Shown: in pieces, positions 28,647-38,097 of the stretch
Numbering within the stretch: the first letter of the stretch is position 1
Layout: each line of letters opens with the position of its first letter
Source of the DNA: Cutibacterium porci
GTDB taxonomy: Bacteria > Actinomycetota > Actinomycetes > Propionibacteriales > Propionibacteriaceae
Direction of reading: 5' to 3'
Length of the DNA stretch: 64,000 nucleotides
Assembly: GCF_009696315.1 (NCBI RefSeq)
Contig: NZ_VUMG01000003.1
Coordinates: forward strand, 62,001-126,000
Translations under genes and position numbers: made by a program
The notes under the pieces: generated by a model
Database searches by the model: none
The model's input: the letters and a program-made list of their open reading frames with translations, nothing else
Told to the model about the DNA's origin: nothing

Positions 28647-29294
28647 ATGACGGCGCAGAAATGGCCCGGGCGAGGCGCGAGCAACGCCACACCGGCAGGC
28701 TCCACGCCGACCAGGAAGGCTCAGCATCGGTCCTTTTTCGTCCCCTCTGCCACGCAAATTGCCGAGCGGAGTTTCGTCGCGGTGGACTTCGAGACAGCCA
28801 ACCGGATGGGCGGGGTATCGGCCTGTCAACTAGCGATGGTGAAGGTGTGTGACGGACAGATCGTCGATCGATTGAACACCCTGATTCGTCCGCCCAAGGG
28901 ATGGGACTCCTTCGAGTTCACCTATCTGCACGGCATCTCAGCAGCTGACGTCGCGGATGCCCCCAGCTGGGACAACATCGCCGATACCGTTTCACGCTTC
29001 GTCGACGGCACCACCACATACGCCCACAATGCTGCTTTCGATTCCCGGGTGTGGCGACAGCTTGACGAGTATTTCGGCACTGCCACCCTGCCCTCACCCT
29101 TCTTCTGCTCGTACCGGACAGCACAGCGCCTCATTCCTGGGCTACCCAACTACAAGCTTCCCACCGTGCTTCACGCCTGTGCCCCGAATTACCAGCTCAA
29201 CCACCATCGAGCCGACTCCGACGCCGAAGCCTGCGCCCTCATCGTCTGCGAGTTACAGAGACGGGCGCAAGCGAGCTGGCTCACTGCGGATTAA
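28647..29294 (+). CDS. DEDDh 3'-5' exonuclease (DnaQ-like)
   Basis: A 215-residue exonuclease domain protein with the complete DEDDh set: VAVDFETA (Asp, Glu), HNAAFDSRV (Asp), [12 protein letters not shown] (His, Asp). A 40-residue basic, flexible N-terminus precedes the domain. It is related to the epsilon proofreading subunit but stands alone and so more likely works in repair or RNA trimming. ATG 28647 follows GGAGG. The gene overlaps the convergent metG stop by 14 bases. Confidence 0.85.
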   Translation: MTAQKWPGRGASNATPAGSTPTRKAQHRSFFVPSATQIAERSFVAVDFETANRMGGVSACQLAMVKVCDGQIVDRLNTLIRPPKGWDSFEFTYLHGISAADVADAPSWDNIADTVSRFVDGTTTYAHNAAFDSRVWRQLDEYFGTATLPSPFFCSYRTAQRLIPGLPNYKLPTVLHACAPNYQLNHHRADSDAEACALIVCELQRRAQASWLTAD

Positions 29295-31059
29295 CCGGAG
29301 CCCACTCAGGGCCGGTCTCGGCGAGCGTGGCGTCAAGCTTGCGGAAGATCGGGCTCGGCTTGGCCAGCGGAGTTCCCACCGCGATCTCGTGACGACCCCA
29401 CGAGGCTTGCTCGGTGGCGTAATCACCCATGAGGATTGGTGCCCCATCGGTCTCGATGAGCTCAGGCTGAGCCGCCCACACATCCTCACCACCAAGGGCC
29501 TCATAAATCTTCTGCGCCGAATGGGGCATGAACGGAGTCATCATGGTGTTCACGTCACTGACGACCTGCAACGCCACGTGCAGCACGGTATCGCGGCGTT
29601 CAGGGTTGTCCTTGAGTTTCCAGGGCTCCTCAGCAGAGATATAGGCGTTGGCAAGCCCGACGATCCTCATCACCTCAGTGATAGCAGCCTTGAACCTCGC
29701 GTGGGAAAGCAGCTCGCCCACGGTATCGAATCCAGCTGAGGAGGCATCTAACAACTCACGGTCGGCGTCCGTCAGCTCACCAGCAGCTGGGATCTTGCGG
29801 CAATTCTTAAAAGCCATCGAGATGGACCGGTTAACGAGGTTTCCCCATTCATTGGCAAGCTCGAAGTTCACACGACGGACGAACTCTTCCCAGGTGAAGT
29901 CAGTATCTTGATTCTCTGGACCAGCCACCGCAATGAAATAGCGCAGCGCATCGGGACCGAACTCGCGCAAGAAATCACCAACAAAAATAGTGGCACCGCG
30001 AGAGTTCGACACTTTGGAACCACTCATCGTCAAGAACTCGCTGGACACGATCTCGGTAGGAAGGTCGAGGATCCCGAGCTCTTCTGACGGTTCTCCCCCC
30101 TTATCACCACGACCATTTGTACCCAATAGGATACCGGGCCAAATAACCGAATGGAAGACGATATTGTCCTTGCCCATGAAGTAATAAGACCGGGCATCTT
30201 CGTCATTCCAAAACTCGCGCCAAGCGTCAGGTTTACCAATACGGCGTGCCCACTCTATCGAGGCAGATAAATAGCCGATAACGGCATCAAACCACACATA
30301 AATCGACTTCATCGGATTGTCCTGCCAGCCTTCTACCGGCACCGGGATTCCCCAGTCGAGATCGCGGGTAATAGCGCGCGGACGCAGTTCTTCGAGCAAG
30401 TTGTGGGAAAACTTCAAGACATTGGGTCGCCAGTCGGTGCGAGTATCAATCCACGACGTCAATGATTCCGCCAGAGCGGGGAGATCGAGAAAAAAATGCT
30501 CGGTCTCACGGAAGTCGGGGGCCGCCCCGGTGGTTTTTGACCTGGGATTAATGAGGTCGGCTGGGTCAAGCTGGCGACCGCAGTTGTCGCACTGGTCACC
30601 GCGGGCGTCGTCGTACCCACACACCGGACAGGTGCCCTCGATGTAGCGATCGGGCAGCGTGCGTCCAGTTGACGGTTCGAAAGCCCCCATCTCGGACTTC
30701 TTGACAACGTAACCGTTGTCGTAGAGACGGGTAAAGATTTCTTGCGTGACGTGAGCGTGGTTATCGGTCATCGTCGAGGTGTACAGATCGTACGACAACC
30801 CGAGCCCTTGCAAGTCCGCCGCGATGATGCGGTGGTATTTCTCAGCACACTCTTGAGCCGTCAGCCCCTCCTGATCGGCTTTGACTGAGATAGCAGTGCC
30901 ATGACAATCCGAACCAGAGACCATGAGAACCCGGTGCCCCGACATTCGCATGTACCGGGCGAAGACGTCAGAGGGGACACCGAATCCGGACACATGGCCG
31001 ATATGTCGGGGCCCATTAGCGTAGGGCCACGCGACAGCGGCAAGAACGTTGGCACACAT
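29281..31059 (-). CDS. metG: Methionyl-tRNA synthetase
   Basis: A class I synthetase of 592 residues that charges tRNA-Met. HIGH is residues 19-22 ([10 protein letters not shown]). A zinc ribbon of two CxxC knuckles (CPVCG.. DQCDNCG) lies about 145-165. The KMSKS loop is [10 protein letters not shown], a permitted variant as in other actinobacteria. An anticodon-binding helical domain fills the last 200 residues. There is no C-terminal tRNA-binding (EMAP-like) domain. The gene stands alone on the minus strand. Confidence 0.95.
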   Translation of the reverse strand: MCANVLAAVAWPYANGPRHIGHVSGFGVPSDVFARYMRMSGHRVLMVSGSDCHGTAISVKADQEGLTAQECAEKYHRIIAADLQGLGLSYDLYTSTMTDNHAHVTQEIFTRLYDNGYVVKKSEMGAFEPSTGRTLPDRYIEGTCPVCGYDDARGDQCDNCGRQLDPADLINPRSKTTGAAPDFRETEHFFLDLPALAESLTSWIDTRTDWRPNVLKFSHNLLEELRPRAITRDLDWGIPVPVEGWQDNPMKSIYVWFDAVIGYLSASIEWARRIGKPDAWREFWNDEDARSYYFMGKDNIVFHSVIWPGILLGTNGRGDKGGEPSEELGILDLPTEIVSSEFLTMSGSKVSNSRGATIFVGDFLREFGPDALRYFIAVAGPENQDTDFTWEEFVRRVNFELANEWGNLVNRSISMAFKNCRKIPAAGELTDADRELLDASSAGFDTVGELLSHARFKAAITEVMRIVGLANAYISAEEPWKLKDNPERRDTVLHVALQVVSDVNTMMTPFMPHSAQKIYEALGGEDVWAAQPELIETDGAPILMGDYATEQASWGRHEIAVGTPLAKPSPIFRKLDATLAETGPEWAPVNPQ

Positions 31060-31160
31060 GTGGCTTACTCTATCGGTTGACGTCGCCGAACATGACAGTG
31101 TCTAAAACAGCCCAGCGCCCTGTCGCGATCGACGATATTCGCGCAGGTGCGCGCTACCCG

Positions 31161-32057
31161 TCAACGAACCGGGGTAATTTGGTGGAACCTCAATTGCCAG
31201 CCCCTATCTGGGTCACGATGCCACAGAGAAACTCGCAGGCTTACCCGTGACCCAGCCCGAGCTCGCCATCGCAGCAGGACATCCTGTGGCCCGACCCTCA
31301 CCATTCCGAGAATCTCAATGCTGGACGTCACCTCTGGGGCTGGCATATCGGCCAAGGCCCGACCACGCGTCCACAGTCTGCCCGTCCCGTCATGCTCGAC
31401 GAAGTCCGAGGCAACAAGTTCTTCTACAGCGCTGCGGTGGGCCACGGCGTCAGTGTCGAGGAGGCGACGTTCCAAGCCGGTAAGCGTGCCGATGAGCTCC
31501 TGGTCAGCGGTGGCGGGACGCTCAGGTAGATCACATAGTCTCTCCTGCACAACGCTGGGTACCGGACTTTCCTGTTCCGACGTCGACTCGCGAACGGCAC
31601 TACCGAAACCTGGACCGTGATCGACTGGGGTACCGTCTCGGAACGCGGTAGCGGCAGCGCGGGCACGCTGATCGGCGGCCTCGTTCATGGCATGGCCAGC
31701 GTGCCCTTTCACCCATTCAAAGGTCACATCCCGCCCGGCCAGTTCCTCATCAATGGGCTCTAATAAGTCCCGGTTGAGCACCGGTTTGCCGTCACGCTTA
31801 CGCCACCCTTTGCGTTTCCACCCGGAAATCCATATGGTGCAGCACTTAATAGCGTATTGAGAATCGCACAAGATCGTCAGCGGCTGATCGACGTCACGGG
31901 TAGCGCGCAACACTTCGAGGACAGCCTTGAGCTCACCCATGTTGTTTGTGCCGCGCGGCCAGCCACCGGCAGCCCAGGTGTCGTCGTCGATATACCAAGC
32001 CCAGCCGGCCGGTCCAGGATTATCGAGGGAGGATCCGTCGGCTGCGGCTACTATCAT
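31161..32057 (-). CDS. rnhA: RNase H with a C-terminal NTF2-like domain
   Basis: A fusion of 298 residues. RNase HI (1-135) has AAADGSSLDNPGPAGW, ELKAVLEVL, CDSQYAIKC and KGHAGHAMNEAADQRAR with the four acidic residues and His that cut the RNA strand of RNA:DNA hybrids. After a linker, residues 185-298 match the DUF4440/NTF2-like fold (GLERRLLD...ELVASDFVEH, ending in a WHRD..GWQLRFHQ strand); its ligand is unknown. ATG 32057 overlaps the cdd stop by four bases, so it is translated with the nucleoside-uptake unit. Confidence 0.88.
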   Translation of the reverse strand: MIVAAADGSSLDNPGPAGWAWYIDDDTWAAGGWPRGTNNMGELKAVLEVLRATRDVDQPLTILCDSQYAIKCCTIWISGWKRKGWRKRDGKPVLNRDLLEPIDEELAGRDVTFEWVKGHAGHAMNEAADQRARAAATAFRDGTPVDHGPGFGSAVRESTSEQESPVPSVVQERLCDLPERPATADQELIGTLTGLERRLLDTDAVAHRSAVEELVASDFVEHDGTGRLWTRGRALADMPAPEVTSSIEILGMVRVGPQDVLLRWRARAGSRVSLRVSLWHRDPDRGWQLRFHQITPVR

Positions 32058-32467
32058 GACTTCTCCTGCTGGTGAGCGACACGGTCAAGGTTATCGACGC
32101 CGAAGGCTTGCGGTAGCACCTCGGTCATCGTCGTAATCCCGACTGGAGTGTCTATAAGCATGTCCGGGCCGCCATGCTCCCACAGTAGCTGGCGGCAGCG
32201 CCCACACGGCATGATCGTCTCCCCACTGCCGTCAACGCAGCAGAAAGCGAGGATGCGTCCGCCTCCCCCAGCTACGAGGTCACTAATAAGCCCGCACTCT
32301 GCACACAACGTGACACCATAACCAGCATTTTCCACATTGCATCCGACGACGACGCGACCGTCCTCAGCGAGCCCTGCCGCCCCCACTGGAAAGTGGGAAT
32401 ACGGCACATACGCTCGCTTGGTCAACTCACGAGCTCGGCGGCGCAACTCGTCCCAGTCGACGTTCAC
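32054..32467 (-). CDS. cdd: Cytidine deaminase
   Basis: A zinc enzyme of 137 residues that turns (deoxy)cytidine into uridine. YVPYSHFPVGAA, NVENAGYGVTLCAECG (zinc Cys, with the preceding Asn/Glu substrate site) and MPCGRCRQLLWE are canonical; the proton shuttle Glu is in CAEC. GTG 32467 lies one base after the permease stop, so the gene is coupled to the importer, which fits salvage of imported nucleosides. Confidence 0.92.
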   Translation of the reverse strand: MNVDWDELRRRARELTKRAYVPYSHFPVGAAGLAEDGRVVVGCNVENAGYGVTLCAECGLISDLVAGGGGRILAFCCVDGSGETIMPCGRCRQLLWEHGGPDMLIDTPVGITTMTEVLPQAFGVDNLDRVAHQQEKS

Positions 32468-32468
32468 G

Positions 32469-33827
32469 TCACTCCTTGATGTAGGGGGTACCGTCAGCCG
32501 CTGGCGACCTGACTTTGCCAACCAGACCGGCCACAGCGACGATCGTCGCAATGTACGGCAAGATGAGCAGGAACTGCGACGGCATAGGCGCGCTAATCGT
32601 CGATAGCTCGGTGGACAGCTGGGTTACGAAGCTGAAGAACAACGCCATGACGGCGGCCAGCCCTGGACGCCACCGGCCCATGATGAGGGCAGCGAGGGCG
32701 ATGAAGCCGTTACCCACGGTGATGTCCTTCGAAAACGATCCGACAGTTCCAATGGTGAAATAAGCACCGCCTAGGCCTGCGAAAACTCCACCGACGAGCA
32801 CTGCGGACCATCGCACTCCCGCGACCGAAATGCCAACAGTGTCAGCAGCCTCAGGATGTTCACCGACAGAGCGTACCCGCAGCCCCCACTTCGTACGCCA
32901 CAGCAGGAACCACACCAGTGGAATGCACAGGAATCCTATGTACACCAGCACTGTCTGATCGAAGAAAATAGGTCCGAAGAACGGAATCTTCGAGAGCCCC
33001 GGTATTGCGACGGCCTCCATAATTGGCGCAGTGTTGTATTCTTCAGCATTCGGAGAAAGCAGCTGGGTGTAGAAAAATCCTGTGAGACCGGATGCAAAAA
33101 GGTTGACGACCACGCCCATGACAACCTGATCGACGACATACTTGATGGTAAAGACAGCCAGCAAGGCAGCAGTCAGCACAGACGCGATGATCGCGGACAG
33201 GATCGCAGCGAAGACCGACTGTGTCATGGATCCGACGAGGGCTGCCGCAAAGGCGGCGGTGAGCATTTGGCCTTCAATGGCGACGTTGACGACGCCAGCA
33301 CGCTCACACATGACACCGCACAGCGCACCGAGGACTAGCGGAGTTGCCACCGACAGGGTGCCCTGAAGCTGACCTGCAACCTGAAACGGCAAGCCGCGCC
33401 CAGCGGCCGCCCAGCTCAGGAAGCCGACGATGATAGCGGCTCCGGCGACAACACCGGCGGTGACGGTGAGGGTATGACGACTGCGTCCCATAAAGAACGC
33501 TCCGGCCGCCAGCAAACACGCGATGGCGCTGACGAGTACGACCGGGAATCCCGACACCTTCAGGGTACCCAATTCTTTACCAGCGAGGGCGTCGGTAAAA
33601 GCAAAATGCGCCTCTCCTGACGTCTTAGTTAGCAGGTAAAACAGCACCAATGCCATGATGCCGATAAGCACTCCGGTAGACAGCCGATGAGTACGAGCTT
33701 CACGGGATTCCAACTGCTCGAACTCCAATTCCTTATCGAGGGCCTCGCTGGCCTCGGCAGGAAGGTCGATACCGGTCTTGGTGATGTCAGAGGTGATGGG
33801 ACGCGGAACGCGTGATGCCGGACTCAT
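32469..33827 (-). CDS. Nucleoside ABC transporter permease (second)
   Basis: A 452-residue integral membrane permease of the branched BPD_transp_2 class, used by BMP/NupNOPQ-type nucleoside importers. An N-terminal cytoplasmic extension of about 50 residues precedes eight or more helices; the CGVMCERAGVVNVAIEGQML motif is the signature of the second subunit. ATG 33827 overlaps the first permease stop by four bases. It pairs with that subunit to form the channel. Confidence 0.88.
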   Translation of the reverse strand: MSPASRVPRPITSDITKTGIDLPAEASEALDKELEFEQLESREARTHRLSTGVLIGIMALVLFYLLTKTSGEAHFAFTDALAGKELGTLKVSGFPVVLVSAIACLLAAGAFFMGRSRHTLTVTAGVVAGAAIIVGFLSWAAAGRGLPFQVAGQLQGTLSVATPLVLGALCGVMCERAGVVNVAIEGQMLTAAFAAALVGSMTQSVFAAILSAIIASVLTAALLAVFTIKYVVDQVVMGVVVNLFASGLTGFFYTQLLSPNAEEYNTAPIMEAVAIPGLSKIPFFGPIFFDQTVLVYIGFLCIPLVWFLLWRTKWGLRVRSVGEHPEAADTVGISVAGVRWSAVLVGGVFAGLGGAYFTIGTVGSFSKDITVGNGFIALAALIMGRWRPGLAAVMALFFSFVTQLSTELSTISAPMPSQFLLILPYIATIVAVAGLVGKVRSPAADGTPYIKE

Positions 33828-35068
33828 GCCAAGGCTCCCTTCGTCGTGTCAGCGGGGACCGGCCCACGGTCACGTTTATTGGTGTGCTTTTCCTTGCGCG
33901 TCTTGAGGAACGGCAGGATCGTCTTAACCAGCATCGGAGCGGCCACGAACATGACGATCACAGCCTGGATAACCCGAACCAGATCCAGCGAGGTTTGAGT
34001 CATGGCCTGCATACGCAATCCGCCCTGATTCATCGCACCCCAGAACAGGCCAGCGAGGACGATGCCGAGCGGCTTAGAACGTCCCAGCAGAGCCACCGTG
34101 ATGGCGTCAAAGCCGATTGTTCCCACCAGCCCGATAGATAGCTGGGTCGGAGTGGCACCGGAGATAGGGCCTAGAGCCACCTCGACGCCGGCCATACCAG
34201 CCAAGCCACCAGAGATGACCATCGTCCACGCAATAATCGAGTTGGTATTCATACCAGCGGTAGCCGAGGCGTTCGGGTTAGAGCCCACCGCACGGATCTG
34301 GAAGCCAAGGACAGTGCGGTCAAGTAACCACCAAGTGCCTACGGCGAGCAGCAAAGCCAGGAAGAATCCGAGGTGCAATTGAGACCCGACCATCCTTGGG
34401 AACGTGGCGTTCCAGTCAACGATTGGAGCAATCGGGTCAGTACGGCCAGGCATCTGGAAGGCCTTGGTCGTCAGTAACCAGGCCAGCAAACCACTCGCAA
34501 CGTAGTTGAGCATGATCGTCACGATGACCTCGTTGGCACCAGCACGAGCCTTGAGAACGCCAGCAATACCGCCCCAGATCGCCCCACCAACGAAACCGGC
34601 AATCACGGCAAAGAGCAGGTGAATCGGCAACGGCAAGGAGTGGAAGTTAAACCCAACCCATGCGGCGAGAGTCGCCCCGGCAATTGCCTGACCTTGACCA
34701 CCAATGTTGAACAGGCCAGCTTTGAAACCCAGACCGATGGCAAGACCGCCACATATGAGAGGAGCCGACTGGGCCGTCGTCGCCGTGAAAGCCTGCCACG
34801 ACCCGAAAGCTCCCTGGAACAGGGCTGCGTAGGCCGAAGAAATCTGGGCCCACGAGTCGGTCAGAGCGTCGGGGCGAGAAAAGAGGTAACTCCACTCCTT
34901 ATTGATCTCGGGATCGGCAGCCACCATGACAATGGCTGAGACGATGAACGCCAGCACAAATGCGGCGACCGTCACCCATACGTCGGCCATGAAGCGGCGT
35001 GGCTTCGCAGGGGCCGCTGCCGTCGACGAAGGGGCATCTTTCGACGCAGTCGACTTCGGGGCACTCAT
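33824..35068 (-). CDS. Nucleoside ABC transporter permease (first)
   Basis: A 414-residue permease. Hydrophobic helices start about residue 36; the LICGGLAIGLGFKAGLFNIGGQGQ stretch (residues ~110-135) is the cognate signature of the first permease in this family. ATG 35068 follows GGAGG and overlaps the ATPase stop by four bases; an upstream start at 35107 would bring an implausible extension. Confidence 0.88.
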   Translation of the reverse strand: MSAPKSTASKDAPSSTAAAPAKPRRFMADVWVTVAAFVLAFIVSAIVMVAADPEINKEWSYLFSRPDALTDSWAQISSAYAALFQGAFGSWQAFTATTAQSAPLICGGLAIGLGFKAGLFNIGGQGQAIAGATLAAWVGFNFHSLPLPIHLLFAVIAGFVGGAIWGGIAGVLKARAGANEVIVTIMLNYVASGLLAWLLTTKAFQMPGRTDPIAPIVDWNATFPRMVGSQLHLGFFLALLLAVGTWWLLDRTVLGFQIRAVGSNPNASATAGMNTNSIIAWTMVISGGLAGMAGVEVALGPISGATPTQLSIGLVGTIGFDAITVALLGRSKPLGIVLAGLFWGAMNQGGLRMQAMTQTSLDLVRVIQAVIVMFVAAPMLVKTILPFLKTRKEKHTNKRDRGPVPADTTKGALA

Positions 35069-36657
35069 TCCGAGACCTCCTTGTGTCCCTGGGCGACGCT
35101 GTCGCACGCCTCGTCATAACTGAATCCGGCCATCATGAGGCCGAGAACGTCACGGGGAGTTCCCGCCGGGGCGATGCCGACGATACGACCGCGGTACATC
35201 ACGGCGATGCGGTCTGACAGCGCCTCGATCTCGTCAAGTTCGGTGGAAACGATGAGTACCGCCGTACCGTTGTCGCGCTCGTCAACGATACGTTTATGCA
35301 AGAACTCAATAGCACCGACGTCGACTCCGCGAGTCGGCTGGGACGCAACCAGAACACTTAACGGGCGCGAAAGCTCACGTGCCAACACGACCTTCTGTTG
35401 GTTACCACCTGACAGCGATGACACCGGCAACGAGGCCGACGGGGTACGAATGTCAAACTCCTCTACGCGGTCGTGCGCGTTGTCGGCGATCCGCTTGAGC
35501 TGCAGGTTCCCGTGCTTGGAGTACGCACCAACCTGGTTCAGTACAAGGTTCTCGGCAATGGAGAATTCCCCGACAAAACCGTCCCGCTGACGGTCCTCGG
35601 GAACGAACCCGAGCCCGGCCTCAATAGCCTTGGCAGGAGGCGCCCCCGTGGTGTCCTTGCCATCAATGCGGATTGTTCCCGACGTCGGCTTGATGAGCCC
35701 AAGCAACGAGGATGCAAGCTCCGTCTGGCCATTGCCCTGTACCCCAGCAACACCGAGAATTTCACCACCTGCGACGGACAGGGACACGCCGTCAACAACG
35801 ACGGATCCGCGGTCATCGGCCACCGTAAGGTTTTCGATTTCCAGGCGAGGATCGGTCGGCTTGGCTTCGTCTTTGTCGACGACAAGCTTGACCGCTCGCC
35901 CCACCATCATTTCGGCGAGTTCGGCCTCAGACTGGTTAGCGCTGGCCTGACCGACAATACGTCCCCGCCGGACCACAGTGATGTCGTCTGCGATAGCGCG
36001 AACCTCGCGTAACTTGTGGGTAATAAAAACAATGGCGCGACCCTCATCACGCAGAGTTTTCATGACGGCCATGAGCTCGTCGATTTCCTGCGGAGTGAGC
36101 ACAGCGGTTGGCTCGTCAAAAATGAGGTACTTGGCGTCGTTGGCCAACGATTTCAGGATTTCGACACGCTGCTGGACCCCAACTGGCAGGTTCTCAATCA
36201 CCGAGTCTGGGTTGACGTCAAAGTGGTACCGCTGAGACAGCTCGCTCACTTTCGCGCGCGCCCGTCGCATCGACAACACTCCTGCCGTCGATTCTTCTCG
36301 TCCCAACGCAATGTTTTCAGCCACCGTAAACACGTTGACGAGCATGAAGTGCTGGTGGACCATCCCAATACCGGCCGCCATGGCCTGCTTGGAATTATCG
36401 AAGTGCTGCTCCACTCCGTCGATGTAGACCTGCCCTTCGTCAGAGGGCAGCAGACCGTACAAGATATTCATGAGGGTCGACTTGCCGGCACCGTTTTCGC
36501 CGAGCAAACAATGGATCTTCCCAGGAACAATGTCAAGGTCGATATGGTCGTTGGCCGTCAAGGTCCCGAATCTCTTCGTGACGCCTCGCAGGCTCAACCC
36601 TTCTTTGAGGGGTGCATTGTCACCGGGTGGAGCAGCGGTGGTGTTGGTGGTGGTCAC
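35065..36657 (-). CDS. Nucleoside ABC transporter ATP-binding protein (double ATPase)
   Basis: Two ABC domains fused in 530 residues, as in NupO and sugar (RbsA-like) importers. The first has GENGAGKSTLMN and VGVQQRVEI.. with FDEPTAVLT; the second has LGVAGVQGNGQTELA (P-loop replaced by GVQGNGQ, an accepted degenerate form) and LSGGNQQKVVLARELSR. It would energise the two downstream permeases. The start is GTG 36657 after AAGGAT. It lies 130 bases downstream of the binding-protein gene with a stable hairpin between. Confidence 0.9.
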   Translation of the reverse strand: MTTTNTTAAPPGDNAPLKEGLSLRGVTKRFGTLTANDHIDLDIVPGKIHCLLGENGAGKSTLMNILYGLLPSDEGQVYIDGVEQHFDNSKQAMAAGIGMVHQHFMLVNVFTVAENIALGREESTAGVLSMRRARAKVSELSQRYHFDVNPDSVIENLPVGVQQRVEILKSLANDAKYLIFDEPTAVLTPQEIDELMAVMKTLRDEGRAIVFITHKLREVRAIADDITVVRRGRIVGQASANQSEAELAEMMVGRAVKLVVDKDEAKPTDPRLEIENLTVADDRGSVVVDGVSLSVAGGEILGVAGVQGNGQTELASSLLGLIKPTSGTIRIDGKDTTGAPPAKAIEAGLGFVPEDRQRDGFVGEFSIAENLVLNQVGAYSKHGNLQLKRIADNAHDRVEEFDIRTPSASLPVSSLSGGNQQKVVLARELSRPLSVLVASQPTRGVDVGAIEFLHKRIVDERDNGTAVLIVSTELDEIEALSDRIAVMYRGRIVGIAPAGTPRDVLGLMMAGFSYDEACDSVAQGHKEVSE

Positions 36658-36698
36658 GGGGCAGATCCTTCCACGTCTGGTGATGTCGCGTGCGCCGA

Positions 36699-36739
36699 CG
36701 ACGACGCGCCGACCTCCACAGGAGATCGGCGCGTCGTCG
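36699..36739 (-). terminator. Hairpin between the binding-protein and ATPase genes
   Basis: A 14-bp GC-rich stem (36699-36712 with 36726-36739), extended by CTCC/GGAG near the loop, 50 bases after the BMP stop. No T-run. It is more likely a partial terminator or 3'-end stabiliser that leaves more binding-protein mRNA than transporter mRNA. Confidence 0.55.
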
Positions 36740-36787
36740 GCTCACAATGTTGCACAGCGGCTGAGCGAACCGAGTTCGCGCTCAGAC

Positions 36788-37909
36788 TCACTTCGTGGGC
36801 TGGGCCTTCGAGGTGATCTTGATCTTGCCGGAATTGATGTCGTCCTTGATCGTCTTCAACTCATCTTTGACGTCGGCAGGAACCTTGGAATCAAACTCGT
36901 GGAACGGCGACAGGCCAGTACCACCGTCTTCAAGGGAACCGACGTACGGCTCGTTATTGAATGTGCCGTCCTTAGCAGCCTTAATCGCGTCGAAAACAGC
37001 AACATCCATGCCCTTGAACACTGAGGTGATGATGCTGGAGCAGTAGGTTGGCTGAGTCTTGCAACCGTCACCATCGACCCAGATAGCGTTAGCTTTTCCT
37101 CCCGAGGACTTCACGGCCTGCAAAGCACCGTTTCCAGCATTGCCCGCCACCGGAAGGATGATGTCGGCTCCCTGGTTGAGTAGTGCTTGAGCAGTGGTTT
37201 TGCCACCCGAAACGTTCTGGAACGGGTTGGGCTGCGGGACGAACTGGCCGTCCTGCTTCTGGGCATCCCAACCAATGACTTGGACCGACTTGTTCTTCTG
37301 CTTGTTGTAGTAGTCGACGCCCTGGGCGAAGCCGTCCATAAAGATCGTGACGGTCGGGATCTTCATGCCGCCAAAGGTGGCAACCTTGCCGGTCTTCGTC
37401 AGTGCGGAAGCGAGGTAGCCGGCCTCGAAAGAGGACTGGGCAGTGTTGAAGATCAACGGCTTGAGGTTCTCAGGAGGATTGGCCGGGTTGTCATCGACGA
37501 TGGCGAATTTGACGTTCGGGTTTGCCTTCGCAGCGGTGATGGTGGGCTTTTCGAGCAAGAAACCAACGGAGACGATGATCGAGCACTTAGCGTCAACCAT
37601 GGACTGCAGGTTGGTGGCGTAATCCTTATCGTCTTTCGACTCAACCTTGGCGGTCTTGATACCGAGGTCGCTAGCGGCCTTATTCAGACCCTGTAGAGAC
37701 GTCTCGTTGAAAGACTTGTCGTTAAAACCAGCCGAGTCGGAAACCATGCAGGCCTTGAACTCACCGGAGTTCGCATTGCCGTTTCCAGCAGCCGAGGTGG
37801 TGGAGCTCGCAGAGGAACCCGTGGACGCGTCAGGAGCCTGCGCACAGGCCGACAGCGACATGGCCGCTGCAGCAAAAACAGCGGGGATAGCGAGGTGTGA
37901 CTTCTTCAC
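36788..37909 (-). CDS. BMP-family nucleoside-binding lipoprotein
   Basis: A 373-residue binding protein of the basic membrane protein (BMP/PnrA) family. Signal peptide and lipobox LSAC (Cys22) at the N-terminus, a Ser/Thr linker, then the type 1 periplasmic-binding fold: DSAGFNDKSFNE, FAIVDDN, ARFGGMKI-like ATFGGMKIPTV and GNAGNGALQAV. It would bind extracellular purine or other nucleosides and deliver them to the ABC transporter whose parts follow. The start is GTG 37909 after AGGAGG. Confidence 0.9.
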   Translation of the reverse strand: MKKSHLAIPAVFAAAAMSLSACAQAPDASTGSSASSTTSAAGNGNANSGEFKACMVSDSAGFNDKSFNETSLQGLNKAASDLGIKTAKVESKDDKDYATNLQSMVDAKCSIIVSVGFLLEKPTITAAKANPNVKFAIVDDNPANPPENLKPLIFNTAQSSFEAGYLASALTKTGKVATFGGMKIPTVTIFMDGFAQGVDYYNKQKNKSVQVIGWDAQKQDGQFVPQPNPFQNVSGGKTTAQALLNQGADIILPVAGNAGNGALQAVKSSGGKANAIWVDGDGCKTQPTYCSSIITSVFKGMDVAVFDAIKAAKDGTFNNEPYVGSLEDGGTGLSPFHEFDSKVPADVKDELKTIKDDINSGKIKITSKAQPTK

Positions 37910-37950
37910 GGACTGCCTCCTGGAGCAGACGATGATCCAACGATTAGGAA

Positions 37951-37979
37951 GCCCGCGTGGCAGGTTTCGCCACGCGGGC
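37951..37979 (-). promoter_or_regulatory. Hairpin in the leader of the binding-protein gene
   Basis: A perfect 11-bp GC-rich stem (37951-37961 and 37969-37979) with a 7-base loop, 42 bases upstream of the start. It may terminate the upstream APH gene transcript or act in the leader. I recognised no riboswitch core. Confidence 0.55.
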
Positions 37980-38097
37980 CATAAAACTGTAACCCCTGAG
38001 TGGTGGAATCGACACCTTAACGCTCAAACTGACCCCAAGAAGTGGGAAAATGTCACGCTTCTGTGGCCGCTCGGCAATTCATGACGCAACGACGACG

